DNA from: Apodospora peruviana | Taxonomy: Eukaryota; Ascomycota; Sordariomycetes; Sordariales; Lasiosphaeriaceae | Length of the DNA: 64,000 nucleotides | Direction of reading: 5' to 3' | Assembly (NCBI GenBank): GCA_033439685.1 | Contig: JAUEDM010000001.1 | Location: forward strand, 1-64,000 | Shown here: piece by piece, positions 52,892-63,439 of the stretch | Layout: the number at the start of each line of letters is the position of its first letter | How positions within the stretch are numbered: position 1 is the stretch's first letter | Made by a program: the position numbers and the translations under genes | The notes under the pieces: model-generated | Database searches by the model: none | What the model saw: the letters and a program-made list of their open reading frames with translations, nothing else | Told to the model about the DNA's origin: nothing

Positions 52892-54644
52892 TCAAGCCAA
52901 CACATCTGATAGGTCTATCTTGGGCGGATTGTATACGACCAGCATCTCCCGGACCCTGGTCATCTGCTCAAAGGCATATGCAACGCGCAGCAAAGTCCTC
53001 TCGGTACGAGCACCGCCGGTGAAAATGATGCCGAACCTGGCAGGTTGGGGAAGATTTAGATGTTAAGAAAAAACAACAGCATATGAGGATCAGAGAGGGA
53101 TGGATGAGCGGACTTACGGAACACCAGGTGCGATATCAACAACCTTGTCCGGACCGCCGCTATTCCAGCGCGTGGTCGGGGTACTACCCTTAGGGTGCTT
53201 CCCAAGAGGGACCGTCACGACAGGGAGACCGCTACGGCAAGCCAACGACCCCGTAGCTCCAAACATGGCGGGTGCAGCAATGAGGTCTAACCTATGGGTC
53301 CTCAGAGTACCCGGGATGCTGCCTTCTCCCGCAAACCGGGCGTTCTGTTTCAGCGCGGCATGGAACTCTGGGCCAGCGGTGTCGACTGAGCTGGCGAGCT
53401 CGAACAGGTCGATGCCTCGTCGGGGATACTCCTCCCTGCGATCCGTCTCTGTCAGCCGGATGATATCGTCGATATCTTTGATGCTGTGGGGGTTGACCGC
53501 GAGATTGTCGAGATGATGCTTGATATCGTTCTGGAAACAACCGGCACGGAGTGCACGCTGAGCGCCCTTGGACAGCTTATCTTGCTGATTGTACTCGCCT
53601 TGGCAGGCAAAGTTTGCGTCTCGGATGATGGTCGCGCCGCCGTGCGAGTGGAGGAGGCCAAGGGGGTCTTCGAATGCATGAAGAAGAGGAGCATCGTTGT
53701 TCTGGAGGAGGCTAGACGACGGGAGACCAATTCTCAATCCTGTCAGGTCTGTGCCGCCCGAACAGGCGGAGGCGTACGTGTCATCGTTTCTGCGGCTACG
53801 GCTGTCGCCTTTCGGCAAGGATATCAAGCATCACGGCGGCGTCTGTGACCGTTCGAGTCATAGGCCCAACGACATCTTGCATCAGGGCCACGGGAATCAC
53901 ACCGTCTGTGGAAACCAACCCCAATGTTGGCTTGATCCCGACTATTCCAGCTCTGCTGGCCGGCCATATAATACTTCCATCTGTCTGATTTGGTGTGTAA
54001 GTAAGTAAGGAGGGCTGGCCTTGACGGGGGAGCTCTGGATAACAGAAAGGAAGGCATACCTCACCACCAATACAAGCGGCCGTAAGACCCAGAGCGATAG
54101 CAACAGTGGACCCACTACTGCTTCCGCTCGGCCTCATGTCTTTGCAGTACGCACCCATCGACAGCCCGCCGCGAGCGCTCCAGGCGCTGGCACCAGCTGT
54201 CGCGCGGAAGGTCCCCCATTCCGACTTGTTGGCCTTGCTCAGTATCAGCGCGCCACCGTCGCGCAGTCTTGTAACCAACCTAGCCTCGTGTGCAGGTCGT
54301 GCACCGAGGAGAACGGTCGAGCCGGCCGTTGCTTCCATTTTGTCGCCGGTGAAAATGGTATCCTTCAGCAGGACCGGGATGCCGTGAAGAGGACTAGTCA
54401 ATGTCAGATATCAATAGCTGTCGATCCCCCTCTGGGCGGAATGGGCTTACCTGCGCCGGCCCCGAGTTCTCTGCTCTTCGTCGAGCGCTCCAGCAATGGA
54501 CAAGGCATCCGGATTTGTCTCGATCACGGCACGGAAATAGTTATTCACCTCGGCAATCCTTGTCAGGTAAGCGGTTGTGAGAGCTGTCGATGACACCTGG
54601 CGGTCGCTCACAGCCGTGGACAAGTCTGTCAGGGTTGCATGCAA
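52892..54644 (-). CDS. Amidase-signature hydrolase with an apparent frameshift
   Basis: Exons 54644-54451, 54393-54060, 53984-53118 and 53036-52892 follow good GT-AG junctions. The amidase-signature triad is present: Lys in IPVLLKDTIF, cis-Ser in PSGSSSGS, nucleophile Ser in ETDGSI. GIVGIKPTLGLVS and QDVVGPMTRTV follow. In the third exon the frame changes by one base near 53815: DAAVMLDIL ends in a stop one way and continues KGDSRSRRNDDTYAS the other. The exon is one base too long for its splice phases. That is either a disabling indel or an assembly error. Coding also extends upstream of the Met at 54644 without an ATG (APTDTQGVLELPSLL), so a 5' exon may be missing. Substrate unknown; linear amides are typical. 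Confidence 0.75.
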
Positions 54645-55420
54645 GAGACTTGGTAGTTCAAGGACGCCTTGGGTATCTGTGGGAGCACGAGTTCTTAGTC
54701 CGGCCTTGTCGAAAAGTCAGGGCTACCTCCTTATGTACCTAGGTACCTAGCTAGAGATCAATGGAATGGCTTACCTACCAATCAAGTCATTGGACCGCTT
54801 CCTCCTTGACCGCCTGCAGACAATGAACGCAAGCGCACTGTGGGCCCGAGAGCCGCCAATTTGTCCTTTTCTGGGTTGTGGGGCCATGAGAACTTGAAAG
54901 GGCGTAACTTGGCCAAGTACAACTCGGATGCACGATATTTTGCAAGTTGATGAGTTGGAGTGAAGAGGTTGTTTGAGTTACTGCAAAAGGAGATGGGACA
55001 GAGCATCAATGATATACATGTAGTTGCAGGACCACCCCGTCAGTTTGGAGGGTAACAGACTCACCCACCCACTCACCCCCCCTTGCTGGCTCATTCTCAA
55101 CATTACTTGCATTGCAATGGATCGTACAGTGAGAGATACTGTCCGACGTGAATAAATTAAGCACAGGCCGCGCAGCTATATATGAAATATAAGAAGAGGA
55201 TTTGGCAAGATGATTCGGCCGCCGCTCACCCACCATATTGCTTGATACTTATCTATCCTCCTTTTTTTTATAGAATTTCCTTGTCCGTAACATGCAGAAA
55301 GCCATTGTGCGGCGTGTTCGGCCAGGCCGCCACATGAAACGCTCTTTCCTTCTTTTCGTAATAACACAGCTTATTAGGATGCTTTCGTCCTACCCGCTGG
55401 CGGCCGACCAGTATGTCACC

Positions 55421-55852
55421 TCATTCTCTTCCCCGGTTAGATGGAATACCATTGCTCAATGTTACAATCTCTACTAAGTAGGAATGCGATGCTCCTCTTG
55501 CCTTCATCCAGCGCCGTTGTTTTTCGCAGGTTCGGGCTGGGGGTGGTGATGGATGCTCGTGCTTACCGCCCGGTGAAGCATCGAGAAGCATTAGGGCGGG
55601 AAGGGCAAATAGGGATGGAGGATAGATATCAAGTATCCATTCTATGGCTGCCAAGATACCACTAGCTAGCGTCCAGACCGGCAATGTTGAGAGCAGAGAT
55701 AAGATAGGCAGTGGATGTCCCTCTCCAAAGCCGGGCGTGGCATCTAGTTCCACAACTCGAACACTAAGCTCGTCTGAGTTGGCGACAACGCCGGACTCTG
55801 CGGAGATAGCACGTGTGGTATGCATCATCGTTGAGGTAAAGGGAACAGTCAA
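55421..55852 (-). CDS. Hypothetical small protein, weak
   Basis: A 143-codon frame with a hydrophobic centre (TLPVWTLASGILAAIEWIL, then PSLFALPALMLLDAS) and a basic tail. It may be a small membrane protein, but there is no family, no splice evidence and no conserved motif. No other gene is seen in 54645-55983. Confidence 0.25.
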   Translation of the reverse strand: MTVPFTSTMMHTTRAISAESGVVANSDELSVRVVELDATPGFGEGHPLPILSLLSTLPVWTLASGILAAIEWILDIYPPSLFALPALMLLDASPGGKHEHPSPPPARTCEKQRRWMKARGASHSYLVEIVTLSNGIPSNRGRE

Positions 55853-55983
55853 TCGATGTCAAATAACTCGAAATGAAACTCGCTCGAAAAAACATGAGAA
55901 GAAACTCCTAATATGTCATTCTGCACCCATCCACACAAAACGCCAACGCCAACGCCAACCCCCCCGCCCCCATCCCCTCTCAC

Positions 55984-57171
55984 TCAATAAATAAGCTGGG
56001 TCCTATACCCAGCCCAATCGACAATACTCAACACATCCGAGATCTTACCATTCTCGAGCCAGTAAAACACAAGTTCGCTAAACACCACCGTCTTCCCATT
56101 GGGAATCCCCCCTCCAAACGGCCTCACAGGCGTCCCAGTAAAATCAATCCTCACAGCCAGCAGCTGCCTCACCTCGTCATGCAGGACGGTATGCGCAACA
56201 AACTGCAAATCCTCGATCGCATCAAACGCGCTCGACATGAGTCTGCAATACCGATCCAGCGCGAGCCTGGCACCATTATGCACAACGCCCGCCTGTTTGC
56301 AGAACTTTTGCACCTCCTCGCCTCCTTTAGTAGCATTGATGCATGCGATGTAGTCAGCATAAAACTGCTGCATGTCAATAGGCAGAGGCGGTGGCGGCGG
56401 CCGCAGCCCAGGCAGACCCAACACGCGCGACGGCTGGCGGCTCTTAGCGTCCTCGTCCGAGAGATCAGAGATCTCGCAGATCTTCTTGTCGGAAAAGTAG
56501 ACAACCATGTGACGCGCGTACTCGAATTTCTTGCGCTGGGCGCTGGACATGAGCAGGCCGCTGTTTGTGAGGACGGTGGTCTTGACGCGCATCCGGGCGG
56601 CGACGGGACCTTCGTCGTCGTCTTTGCCGCCGACGACTGTGCACATCTCGATGTGGGCGTTGCTCTTGGGGCCGAACTCGTATTTCAGGAGTTGGGTAAA
56701 GTCGTAGAGCGTCATCTCGGTGCGGTTGTACATGAGCGTTGGTTGGATACCGTCGTGGAAGTAGGCCCATTCGCGCCGGTTGATGCGGTCGATGAAGACT
56801 TTGAACCGGCGCCGATTGTCCTGCTTCGGCGGCGGCTTGACGCCTATGCTGTCGTATCGTGCCAACTTTTCGGCCTCAAATTGTGCGTTGGTCTTGTTCC
56901 ACTTCCTCTTGGGCTTTTCTTGGGACCCTCCAAATTGCTCAGATGACTTTAGTGCAGATGTCTGTGGCTTTTGCTGGGATCCTGATGGTTGGGACGCCTG
57001 TTGCGGGGCGGCGCTTTGGGACGCCGACGGTGTCGCGACAGGTGCTCTGACTGATTGCCATGATGAGGATGACAATGACGGTTGCGAGTGCGATAATCGT
57101 GGGATTCCTTCAAATTGCACTCTTTTCTGTGTCGCCTGCGGCTCTTGTGGATTTGGTTGTGATGCAGACAT
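55984..57171 (-). CDS. Protein with two NTF2/SnoaL-like regions and a disordered N-terminus
   Basis: A 395-residue single exon. Residues 1-105 are Ser/Pro/Gln-rich, disordered-looking and end in a basic stretch (KPKRKWNK). About residues 118-250 (RRFKVFIDRINRREWAYF, TLMYNRTEMTLYDF, HMVVYFSDKKICEISD) and 268-395 (MQQFYADYIACIN, VRQLLAVRIDFTGTP, VVFSELVFYWLENGKI) each have the cone-shaped NTF2-like pattern. An N-terminal helix is followed by a pocket strand and then a paired strand ending in 'W/Y-x-x-G-K-I'. The first copy carries a charged insert (GGKDDDEGP). NTF2-like folds bind small hydrophobic molecules or act as cyclases or isomerases; no catalytic dyad is certain. It is divergently arranged with another NTF2-like gene 500 bp away. 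Confidence 0.6.
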   Translation of the reverse strand: MSASQPNPQEPQATQKRVQFEGIPRLSHSQPSLSSSSWQSVRAPVATPSASQSAAPQQASQPSGSQQKPQTSALKSSEQFGGSQEKPKRKWNKTNAQFEAEKLARYDSIGVKPPPKQDNRRRFKVFIDRINRREWAYFHDGIQPTLMYNRTEMTLYDFTQLLKYEFGPKSNAHIEMCTVVGGKDDDEGPVAARMRVKTTVLTNSGLLMSSAQRKKFEYARHMVVYFSDKKICEISDLSDEDAKSRQPSRVLGLPGLRPPPPPLPIDMQQFYADYIACINATKGGEEVQKFCKQAGVVHNGARLALDRYCRLMSSAFDAIEDLQFVAHTVLHDEVRQLLAVRIDFTGTPVRPFGGGIPNGKTVVFSELVFYWLENGKISDVLSIVDWAGYRTQLIY

Positions 57172-57580
57172 TGTGTGGGCGATTAATATTGATGAGAACG
57201 ATGAGTTGTTGGCGGGAAATCAGAATTTCGAAAGGTTCAGCGCTACGGCGGAATGACTCTGCGATCTTGTCGCGTGATCACGTGGTGGTCAGGGTCGAAA
57301 GTGTATTGTGGCCTAATATGCAAGGCAAATATTTCATATCAGGACGCACGTGCCGCCAGGTCCGCGGCCTTTCGGGTTATACTTACCAATTAAATTGAAC
57401 CTGAAGCTGAACCAATACGGCAAGGACAAATGAGGAAAACAAACCCTACTCTAAACGCAAGACACTGCTGCGCACTCCTTAGGCAGGTAAAAGGGCACGT
57501 CCACCAACCTGGAAGTCTGTGTGACGAGAGCTGCCTTACAAAGCCGGTGATTGCCCACAACATAGTACACCCGCCATTGA

Positions 57581-57666
57581 CTTAACAATCGTCAATTTCA
57601 ACTTAACAATCGTCAATTTCAACTTAAACAATCGTCAATTTCAACTTAAACAATCGTCAATTTCAA
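57581..57666. repeat. Four tandem copies of a 21-22 bp unit abutting a start codon
   Basis: CTTAACAATCGTCAATTTCAA occurs twice (21 bp), followed by two 22-bp copies with one extra A. A partial fifth (CTTA) ends 3 bp before the ATG at 57673. The array forms the immediate leader or core promoter of the plus-strand NTF2-like gene. Confidence 0.95.
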
Positions 57667-57672
57667 CTTATC

Positions 57673-58548
57673 ATGGGGCTAAACTCTGTTAACTCTCGAT
57701 ACGGAGTGGACCAAACTCTCGCGCTGGCGACTGTCGAGTCTTTTCTCTGCTCAGTCGGCAAGCACGAACCCCTGACCCAACAACACGTCTTCCCAAATGC
57801 ATTCCATGTCCTTTGCTATCCCGGCCAACCGCTCGTCCACTCGACGCTGGCCCAGCATGCATCTCACATGGAGTCGGTATTCGACGGATTCCGTGCGCAG
57901 GGACATATTTCCGTCCAGGAAGTCACAATCGACGACGACGACCAGCAAGTCTGGACATACCTGAATCTCGCGGCGGTTTGGACCACCACGTCAATCCTGC
58001 TCGATGGCCGTACAACCAACAAGACCGCCAATCTGTTTACACTGCACCTCGAAGACAGGTCCTGGAAGATATCGGGTATCGCGAGTGCGCGACACGGCTC
58101 CGAGAGTTATGAGACGGTCGATATCCAAGAGTTGACGAAGCCTGTCAACATCCTCTTTGAACACCTCAAGAACAAGAATTGGGCTGGAATGTCGTCGACG
58201 TTAGTGGCTGGCGGTGGAGCGACGGTTTGGCGGCCGCCCGGAGGTGCCTTCACACTCGGATTTGATGCATTCGTCGACCGGCTGAAAGCTGTCTTTGGCA
58301 AGGACATCCCACCAGGAACTGTCTATGAAGAGAAAGTGTTTCAAGTACAAGGAAAACAGGCTGCGAATGCGAGCCTTGCCTTCTTATGGACCCCGTTTGT
58401 TGTTGAGATGAACGGCCTCGTCATTAGGAAGGGTGTGAAAGTGTTTACTCTCACGCGCGATGACAGCTTGTCTGGGTGTAGCTGGCGTATCACTGGTCTC
58501 CAAGACACAGGCACGCCGGTGGATTACGGCGGTGCTAGTTATCAGTAG
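57673..58548 (+). CDS. Tandem NTF2-like domain protein
   Basis: A 291-residue single exon with two halves of the same plan. Half 1 (about 12-145) has VESFLCSVGKHEPL, VFDGFRAQGHISVQ, VWTYLNLAAVWTTTSIL and LFTLHLEDRSWKISGIAS. Half 2 (about 150-285) has PVNILFEHLKNKNWAGM, FVDRLKAVFG, ANASLAFLWTPFVVEMN and VFTLTRDDSL followed by WRITGLQD. The repeated 'F-T-L...W-x-I-x-G' end is the SnoaL/NTF2 signature strand pair. No signal peptide. Function is unknown; the fold suggests small-molecule binding or lumazine-type dimer roles. The leader carries the 21-22 bp tandem array. Confidence 0.7.
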   Translation: MGLNSVNSRYGVDQTLALATVESFLCSVGKHEPLTQQHVFPNAFHVLCYPGQPLVHSTLAQHASHMESVFDGFRAQGHISVQEVTIDDDDQQVWTYLNLAAVWTTTSILLDGRTTNKTANLFTLHLEDRSWKISGIASARHGSESYETVDIQELTKPVNILFEHLKNKNWAGMSSTLVAGGGATVWRPPGGAFTLGFDAFVDRLKAVFGKDIPPGTVYEEKVFQVQGKQAANASLAFLWTPFVVEMNGLVIRKGVKVFTLTRDDSLSGCSWRITGLQDTGTPVDYGGASYQ

Positions 58549-58679
58549 GCATGTGTTGGAGGATGACTGTTATACCTCTCACCGGGCACGGCTTTGCCCA
58601 TTGCTGCCACATTCAACTCAGTCCATGTTACCCACCAAACCATTAATGATACACTAATACCCCGTATCAATGATCTTGA

Positions 58680-60105
58680 TCATACCCTTTCCATCTCAAA
58701 CTCATCAGTACTTTCACCATGATCTCTTCGATTACCAGTCGTGCCAGTATGGTGATACTCCAGCGAAAAGTCGTTCGTCTGCACTATCCCACCCACAGCA
58801 GCCGCAACCCGGCTATGCTCAATCCCTGCCCCAGTGTTGTTGAGAATGCTCTTATCGCTACCATCGTCGTGGGTCTTTCTACCAGAATCGGGGTGGCTAT
58901 TGAGAGGACCGCCCGCGGAGATGGTGACCACCAGCGTGTGGGACTGTCTACCAGTCGACCCTCCCGTCAACTTGGACATGGTTCCGCGGTGCGTGAAGTC
59001 GGATCGGTAGTACCGCCGCGAATTCGTGACGTCCCGAATAAGAACCCGCAGGATCGGGATGCTGGCGGCGATTATGGTGATTGTGCTCTCCGCGTTGCCC
59101 CATATGAATAGGTCGACGCCGTCGGCTACCACGATATGAGTTAGATACTACCCACTGTGAAGACAGATGGCTTGTCTAATTAAGGTACGTACCAAAATCT
59201 GCAGAGAGCATCAATGGAATCTTGCTCGTTTTGACAATGCCAGTTATTCCGGCGCTGTTTGGTGGTTGGTGGCTTCAAGTCAGCGCATTGGTTGGCCCGT
59301 CTGATGGAGCGCGATACTCACAAAATACCCATGCTCATAGCCACCGCCACGCCTATCCTCTCCTTCTGTCTCATCTGAAGCTGCCATATAATCTTCCAGG
59401 GCAGCAGCGCGAGCGTGATATCCATAGCGGCAGAGTACGCCGCTGAAAAGATATTGTAATTAACAAGCACGCTTGGGTTCCAGCAAGTCCCCGTTACCGT
59501 CAGATCCCATGCCATCTGAACAGGAGTGCACGTCACCCAGGGGAACAGAGCGCTCAAGCCCATGGCGATGTTCATTGAAACAATGATGAACCAGATGAAC
59601 ACCTTTATCCACCCATCGGTGAGGCGGAGCAGCGTGAAGGCGAAACTCGTTTTTGACCAGATGGCAGCCGTGACGGAGAACGAGCCTGCGACATTGACAA
59701 TGACCAGCAGCCGAGACATGTTGTTGAGATCAAAGTCCCATATGTGCAGCCCGTATCCCAAGCTGGTCATGACGGTGAGGAGCGCACATTCGATGGTGAT
59801 GCAGACCTGTATCCAAGACACCAGTCAGTATGTACCTAAGATATTTTTTTTGGGACGAGCAGACCTACCCAAGCCGCAATAAGAATAATGTCATCCCACC
59901 AGAGGCCTTTATGTCGCAGGAATTTGCAGTAGATACGTAGAGCAAGAAAGGTGCCTGCGATTGCGGTGAGCGTCCAGACGGCGCCGTTGAGTTTGGCTGC
60001 GCCATTATCATGCGGGAGTGCAGCGAGCTCTTCCGGGGTGGTCGGCGCTGCGCCCGGCGGAGCGAACTGCTCCGGTTTGTTGGAAGGTGAGTTGCTGGAT
60101 GACAT
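58680..60105 (-). CDS. SAT4/rhodopsin-domain (PTH11-like) integral membrane protein
   Basis: Exons 60105-59869, 59806-59322, 59254-59193 and 59125-58680 splice in frame to 409 residues. The chosen Met (MSSSNSPSNKPEQF) gives a short polar N-terminus before the first helix. Diagnostic pieces are FLRHKGLWWDDIILIAAW, GYGLHIWDFDLNNM, WFIIVSMNIAMGLSALF, the CWNPSVLVNYNIFSAAYS strand, then AGITGIVKTSKIPLML and VDLFIWGNAESTITIIAAS, PILRVLIRD. This is the fungal 'rhodopsin domain' family that includes SAT4 and PTH11-like receptors with seven helices. The C-terminal tail of about 100 residues is hydrophilic. Members are proposed plasma-membrane sensors; the ligand is unknown. Confidence 0.88.
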
Positions 60106-61010
60106 TGACGACGACTGGATGGCATCTAAATTACATGCCAGATAAGCTCCTCGGCGTCGTCCGCGCAGTAGAGTGGGAGCGTAAGTAGAATCACAACAAG
60201 GAAAACGGGACCGATAGTAGCGGGCAGCGAAACATGTTATAAATGCACTCGCTCTACGCTGGGTTCCCCACACCGGCCCGATCCTCTGTGTGTGTTGTTC
60301 ATGTCTCGATTTATTTCAGAGATGCAATACTACCCACTTAAAGCCCGGTCCCCATGATCAGGCATGTCAGTCTGAGTTCCATGCATCCCTTCTCGTACTG
60401 AAAAGGGTCTGTGTGGTTCCTATCCGCAGCTCGAGGATGGCCACTACACTCAGTAAGCCCGCCGCTTCGAACTGGTTAAATTGCTATATTATGGCGGATA
60501 AAGGTAAAGAAGGGCCTCTGGGGGTTGCGTGCCGGGGAAGGTGTCTTGACTTGCATGATGTGCCGCGGTTACATTGAGAACGGTATGCTAAGCTTAAGAA
60601 GAACTATCCTGTAGGCTAATAGACATCCGAACGCCTGGGAACAGACAAATGGTATCGTTACGAACTTGTTGTCCATCCTTTCCGTAGACGTCACAACCAA
60701 AGAAACCAGCGACGCTCGTGCCCCTTTTAATGCCCTCAGTCCGTCTTGCAGGTGCCGGAAAGCCGACCAGTTGCGGGAAGAGTGAACCGCAACACATGGC
60801 GCTGAGTGCAGATGGACGCACCGCACGGATCCAGTCTTGCAGCTCGCATATCGCGGGCCACCAATGGCAGTCGGTTTCCCATAAACTCCCTCTGGGGGTG
60901 GTGGGGTGATCAATAGCAGGGTCAATTAATATCAGACCGTGTCTGTATGTCAGACCAGAACACTCTTGGGGGATGTCTCCACGAACTCTGTCTCTGATGC
61001 CAGGTAAATG
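60106..61010. other. Intergenic, nothing recognised
   Basis: Holds the promoter side of the SAT4-family gene and the 3' end of the flavin monooxygenase gene. Overlapping ORFs at 60569-60925 on both strands have no motifs. Confidence 0.5.
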
Positions 61011-62667
61011 CTAAAGCTTAGCCTTGATAACCGCAGCCTGCTTTACCTGCTCCTCCCTGACAGCCCTCTCCCTCTCGCGCTCAAATCCTTTGATCTTTGT
61101 GACAACCATCCCCGTCCAGATCTTCAACCACTCGGGATCAAACTTGGGCAAATTCCTCCCCGTTGTCCCCGGCGCCGGGTCCCCAGCAATGTCCCGCAGG
61201 AGCTCAAAATATTCCCGATAGTCGGGCGCGATGGCGTAGTAATCCTTCCCGCCCCTTTTCTCGGCCACGCGCTTGGCTTCCCATGCCTGCTGCTCGGCAA
61301 TGGACGGAAGAGGCCGAGCCCGTCCTGCGAGGTGACGCGCCACCGCCACCGCCTGCCACTCGTAAACCTTGAAGGTAAAGCCTCCGCCAAGCTATGAGCA
61401 AGCAAAATGTTAGCCGGGCATCTTAGCCTCCTGTTATTGTAACTTACCATGCCAACAAAAGTCAAACTCGGATCCAGAATGTCAAAGGTGTGCTGGTACA
61501 CGCCGGGCAATCTCCGATATGCCTTCTTGATCCTTTCCTGGACATGTGGAAGATACGGCAAACTGAAAGTGTACCCCGTGCCAAAGATGATGTGCTCAAT
61601 ATTGTGGAGGACTGTGCCGTCTTCGAGATGTACTGCGCCGGTCGTCGCGTCGAGTTTGACCATCTGCTTCGTCACAGTGATTCGGGGATGCAGGAATGGC
61701 GCCCATCCAAACGCCGGTATGGGGCCGCCACGTAAGGAAGCATAGACCGGTGCTTGAGCAAAGGGCAGAATCTCGTGGATAATCTCGTGGGAGGAGACCG
61801 AGCCTCCCACGACAATAACTCGCTATATAGACTTCGTCAGCGAAAAGGGCAGTTCAGAAGAGGTTGTAAAACTAACCTTCCCCTTGTACTTCTCCCCGTT
61901 CCGAAAATGCTTGCTATGCACGATCCTGCCAGGAAACCTCGCATCATATTCCACCAGCCCTTTGATCTCAGGAAACCAAGGAACGTTATAATGCCCCGTG
62001 GCAACAACAATCGCGTCAAATTTCTCCTGCCACCAGTAATCACTCCCCTTGTTCTCCTTGCGCAGGGTAAGAACCCACTCTCCGTCTTTCTTCTCAGCTC
62101 TTTCGACCATCGTGCTCAAATCGAGCAACTTATCGTATCCGTTGTGGACAAAGATCCCCTCAATCCACTGGCGAATGACCTCCCTGTGACGAAAGGGTGC
62201 ATCTGTGCCGTACTTTTCAAGAGAACGCGCTGACAGCGTATCAGGGAACGGCTCCTGCGTGTAACTCATTATGGACGGGATGATGTTGCTGTGTAAGTGC
62301 TCATGCTGGGCGGTGTCTGAGAAGCGGAGCTGATGGCTGTTGACTTGTTCTGACTTGGGCGTTTCCGTGGGGTATTGCCTTGGTACTGGGACTGCCGCGT
62401 CCGCTTTTCCGTCCATCAGATCACGGAGGGATGGGATTTGAGGCGGTAGGTGAGGCGTGTAAACCCTGATGCCAGTTAGTTCAGGACTGGAGTCTGTGTC
62501 TCTTAACCACTCTGGACCAAACATAATTACCATGTCCCACCAATAATTGGCCGACGGTCAAACACCCTGATAGTGTCAAAGGCATGCTCTTTGGCCAGGG
62601 CATCCGTTGCGATGGCGCCGGCTGGCCCCGCGCCGATAACGGCCACCCGACGAGCTTTGCTGGGCAT
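61011..62667 (-). CDS. Flavin-containing monooxygenase (FMO/Baeyer-Villiger-like)
   Basis: Starts at MPSKARRVAV. Exon 1 (62667-62531) has the FAD Rossmann motif GAGPAGAI and IIGGT. Exon 2 (from about 62500 to 61877) has VYTPHLPPQIP, DAIVVATGHYNVPWF and FPGRIVHSKHFRNGEKYKG, the FMO identifying region. Exon 3 (61822-61448) has the NADPH motif VIVVGGSVSSHEI, one Gly short of the usual GxGxxG, and IIFGTGYTFSLPYL. Exon 4 (61391-61011) has FTFKVYEWQAVAVARHLAG. The exon 1/2 join is unresolved: the best in-frame choice is a 44-nt intron ending CTCCAG, which would replace the conserved Trp of GGTW by Cys. Such enzymes oxygenate N, S or ketone substrates with NADPH; the substrate here is unknown. Confidence 0.85.
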
Positions 62668-62709
62668 GGTGAAGGACTTGGCGGTAGTGACCAAGTGGAG
62701 GGCTTTCAC

Positions 62710-63439
62710 TTAGACCAGAAGTATGAGGAATTGAACTTGGGTTGGTTCGGCTCCAAGACTCCGAAAGTTCAAAGACAAGTGGTAACAACTTTAGAAACAT
62801 CCAGTTATGAGCTGACGACCAAGTCTTTATACAAGAGATATGGAGAAGTCTCTGATCAGTCGAGAGATCTTCGGATTGCACCTTCGGCGACCTGCATCAC
62901 GCAAGTCGGAAGTATGCATGGTCCGCAATGGCTAACAGATGCTGCAATACCCCGGACGACACTAGGCACTTGTTTCGTAGGACTCCATTGGTTGACGGTA
63001 CGTGTAGTCACTGAACGGTCCAATTATTCGTTGAGCTAGATGGCATGTCATCCTTTGGGCGTGTGTCGCCATAGCATCGTTGGCTTAACTCGGCTGAGCT
63101 GAAGCAGAGAAACGAGAAATATGGCACAGATAAAGATCCTGTCATCTTGTCATTACTATGGAAGATGAGCGATGAGCGATAGAAAAGAGTTGTATTGCAA
63201 CGCCTAATGTTATTGGGTTGTGAATGAGTTGGCAGATATTATCTGATGTCTTCCTAGTTACCAGTCAACTCCTTTTAAGCTGAGGGCCCCTTTTGTTTGT
63301 CAACATCATCAAACTTTACTACCGGAGGGCAAGATACTACTGGACGCCGGAGCAGTCTTTGTTCACGAGCAAAGAAGCATCTTCCAAGACTGTCGAACAC
63401 GTAGTTCGACCTGACATGTTAAATACAGCACCTGCGATC
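62710..63439. other. Intergenic, nothing recognised
   Basis: Between the flavin monooxygenase start and the 3' end of the next minus-strand gene. The plus ORF 62584-63039 is antisense to the monooxygenase 5' end and then non-coding in character. Confidence 0.5.

Noticed and set aside
57581..57666. CRISPR-like array
   Set aside because: Units are contiguous with no spacers, in a fungal promoter.
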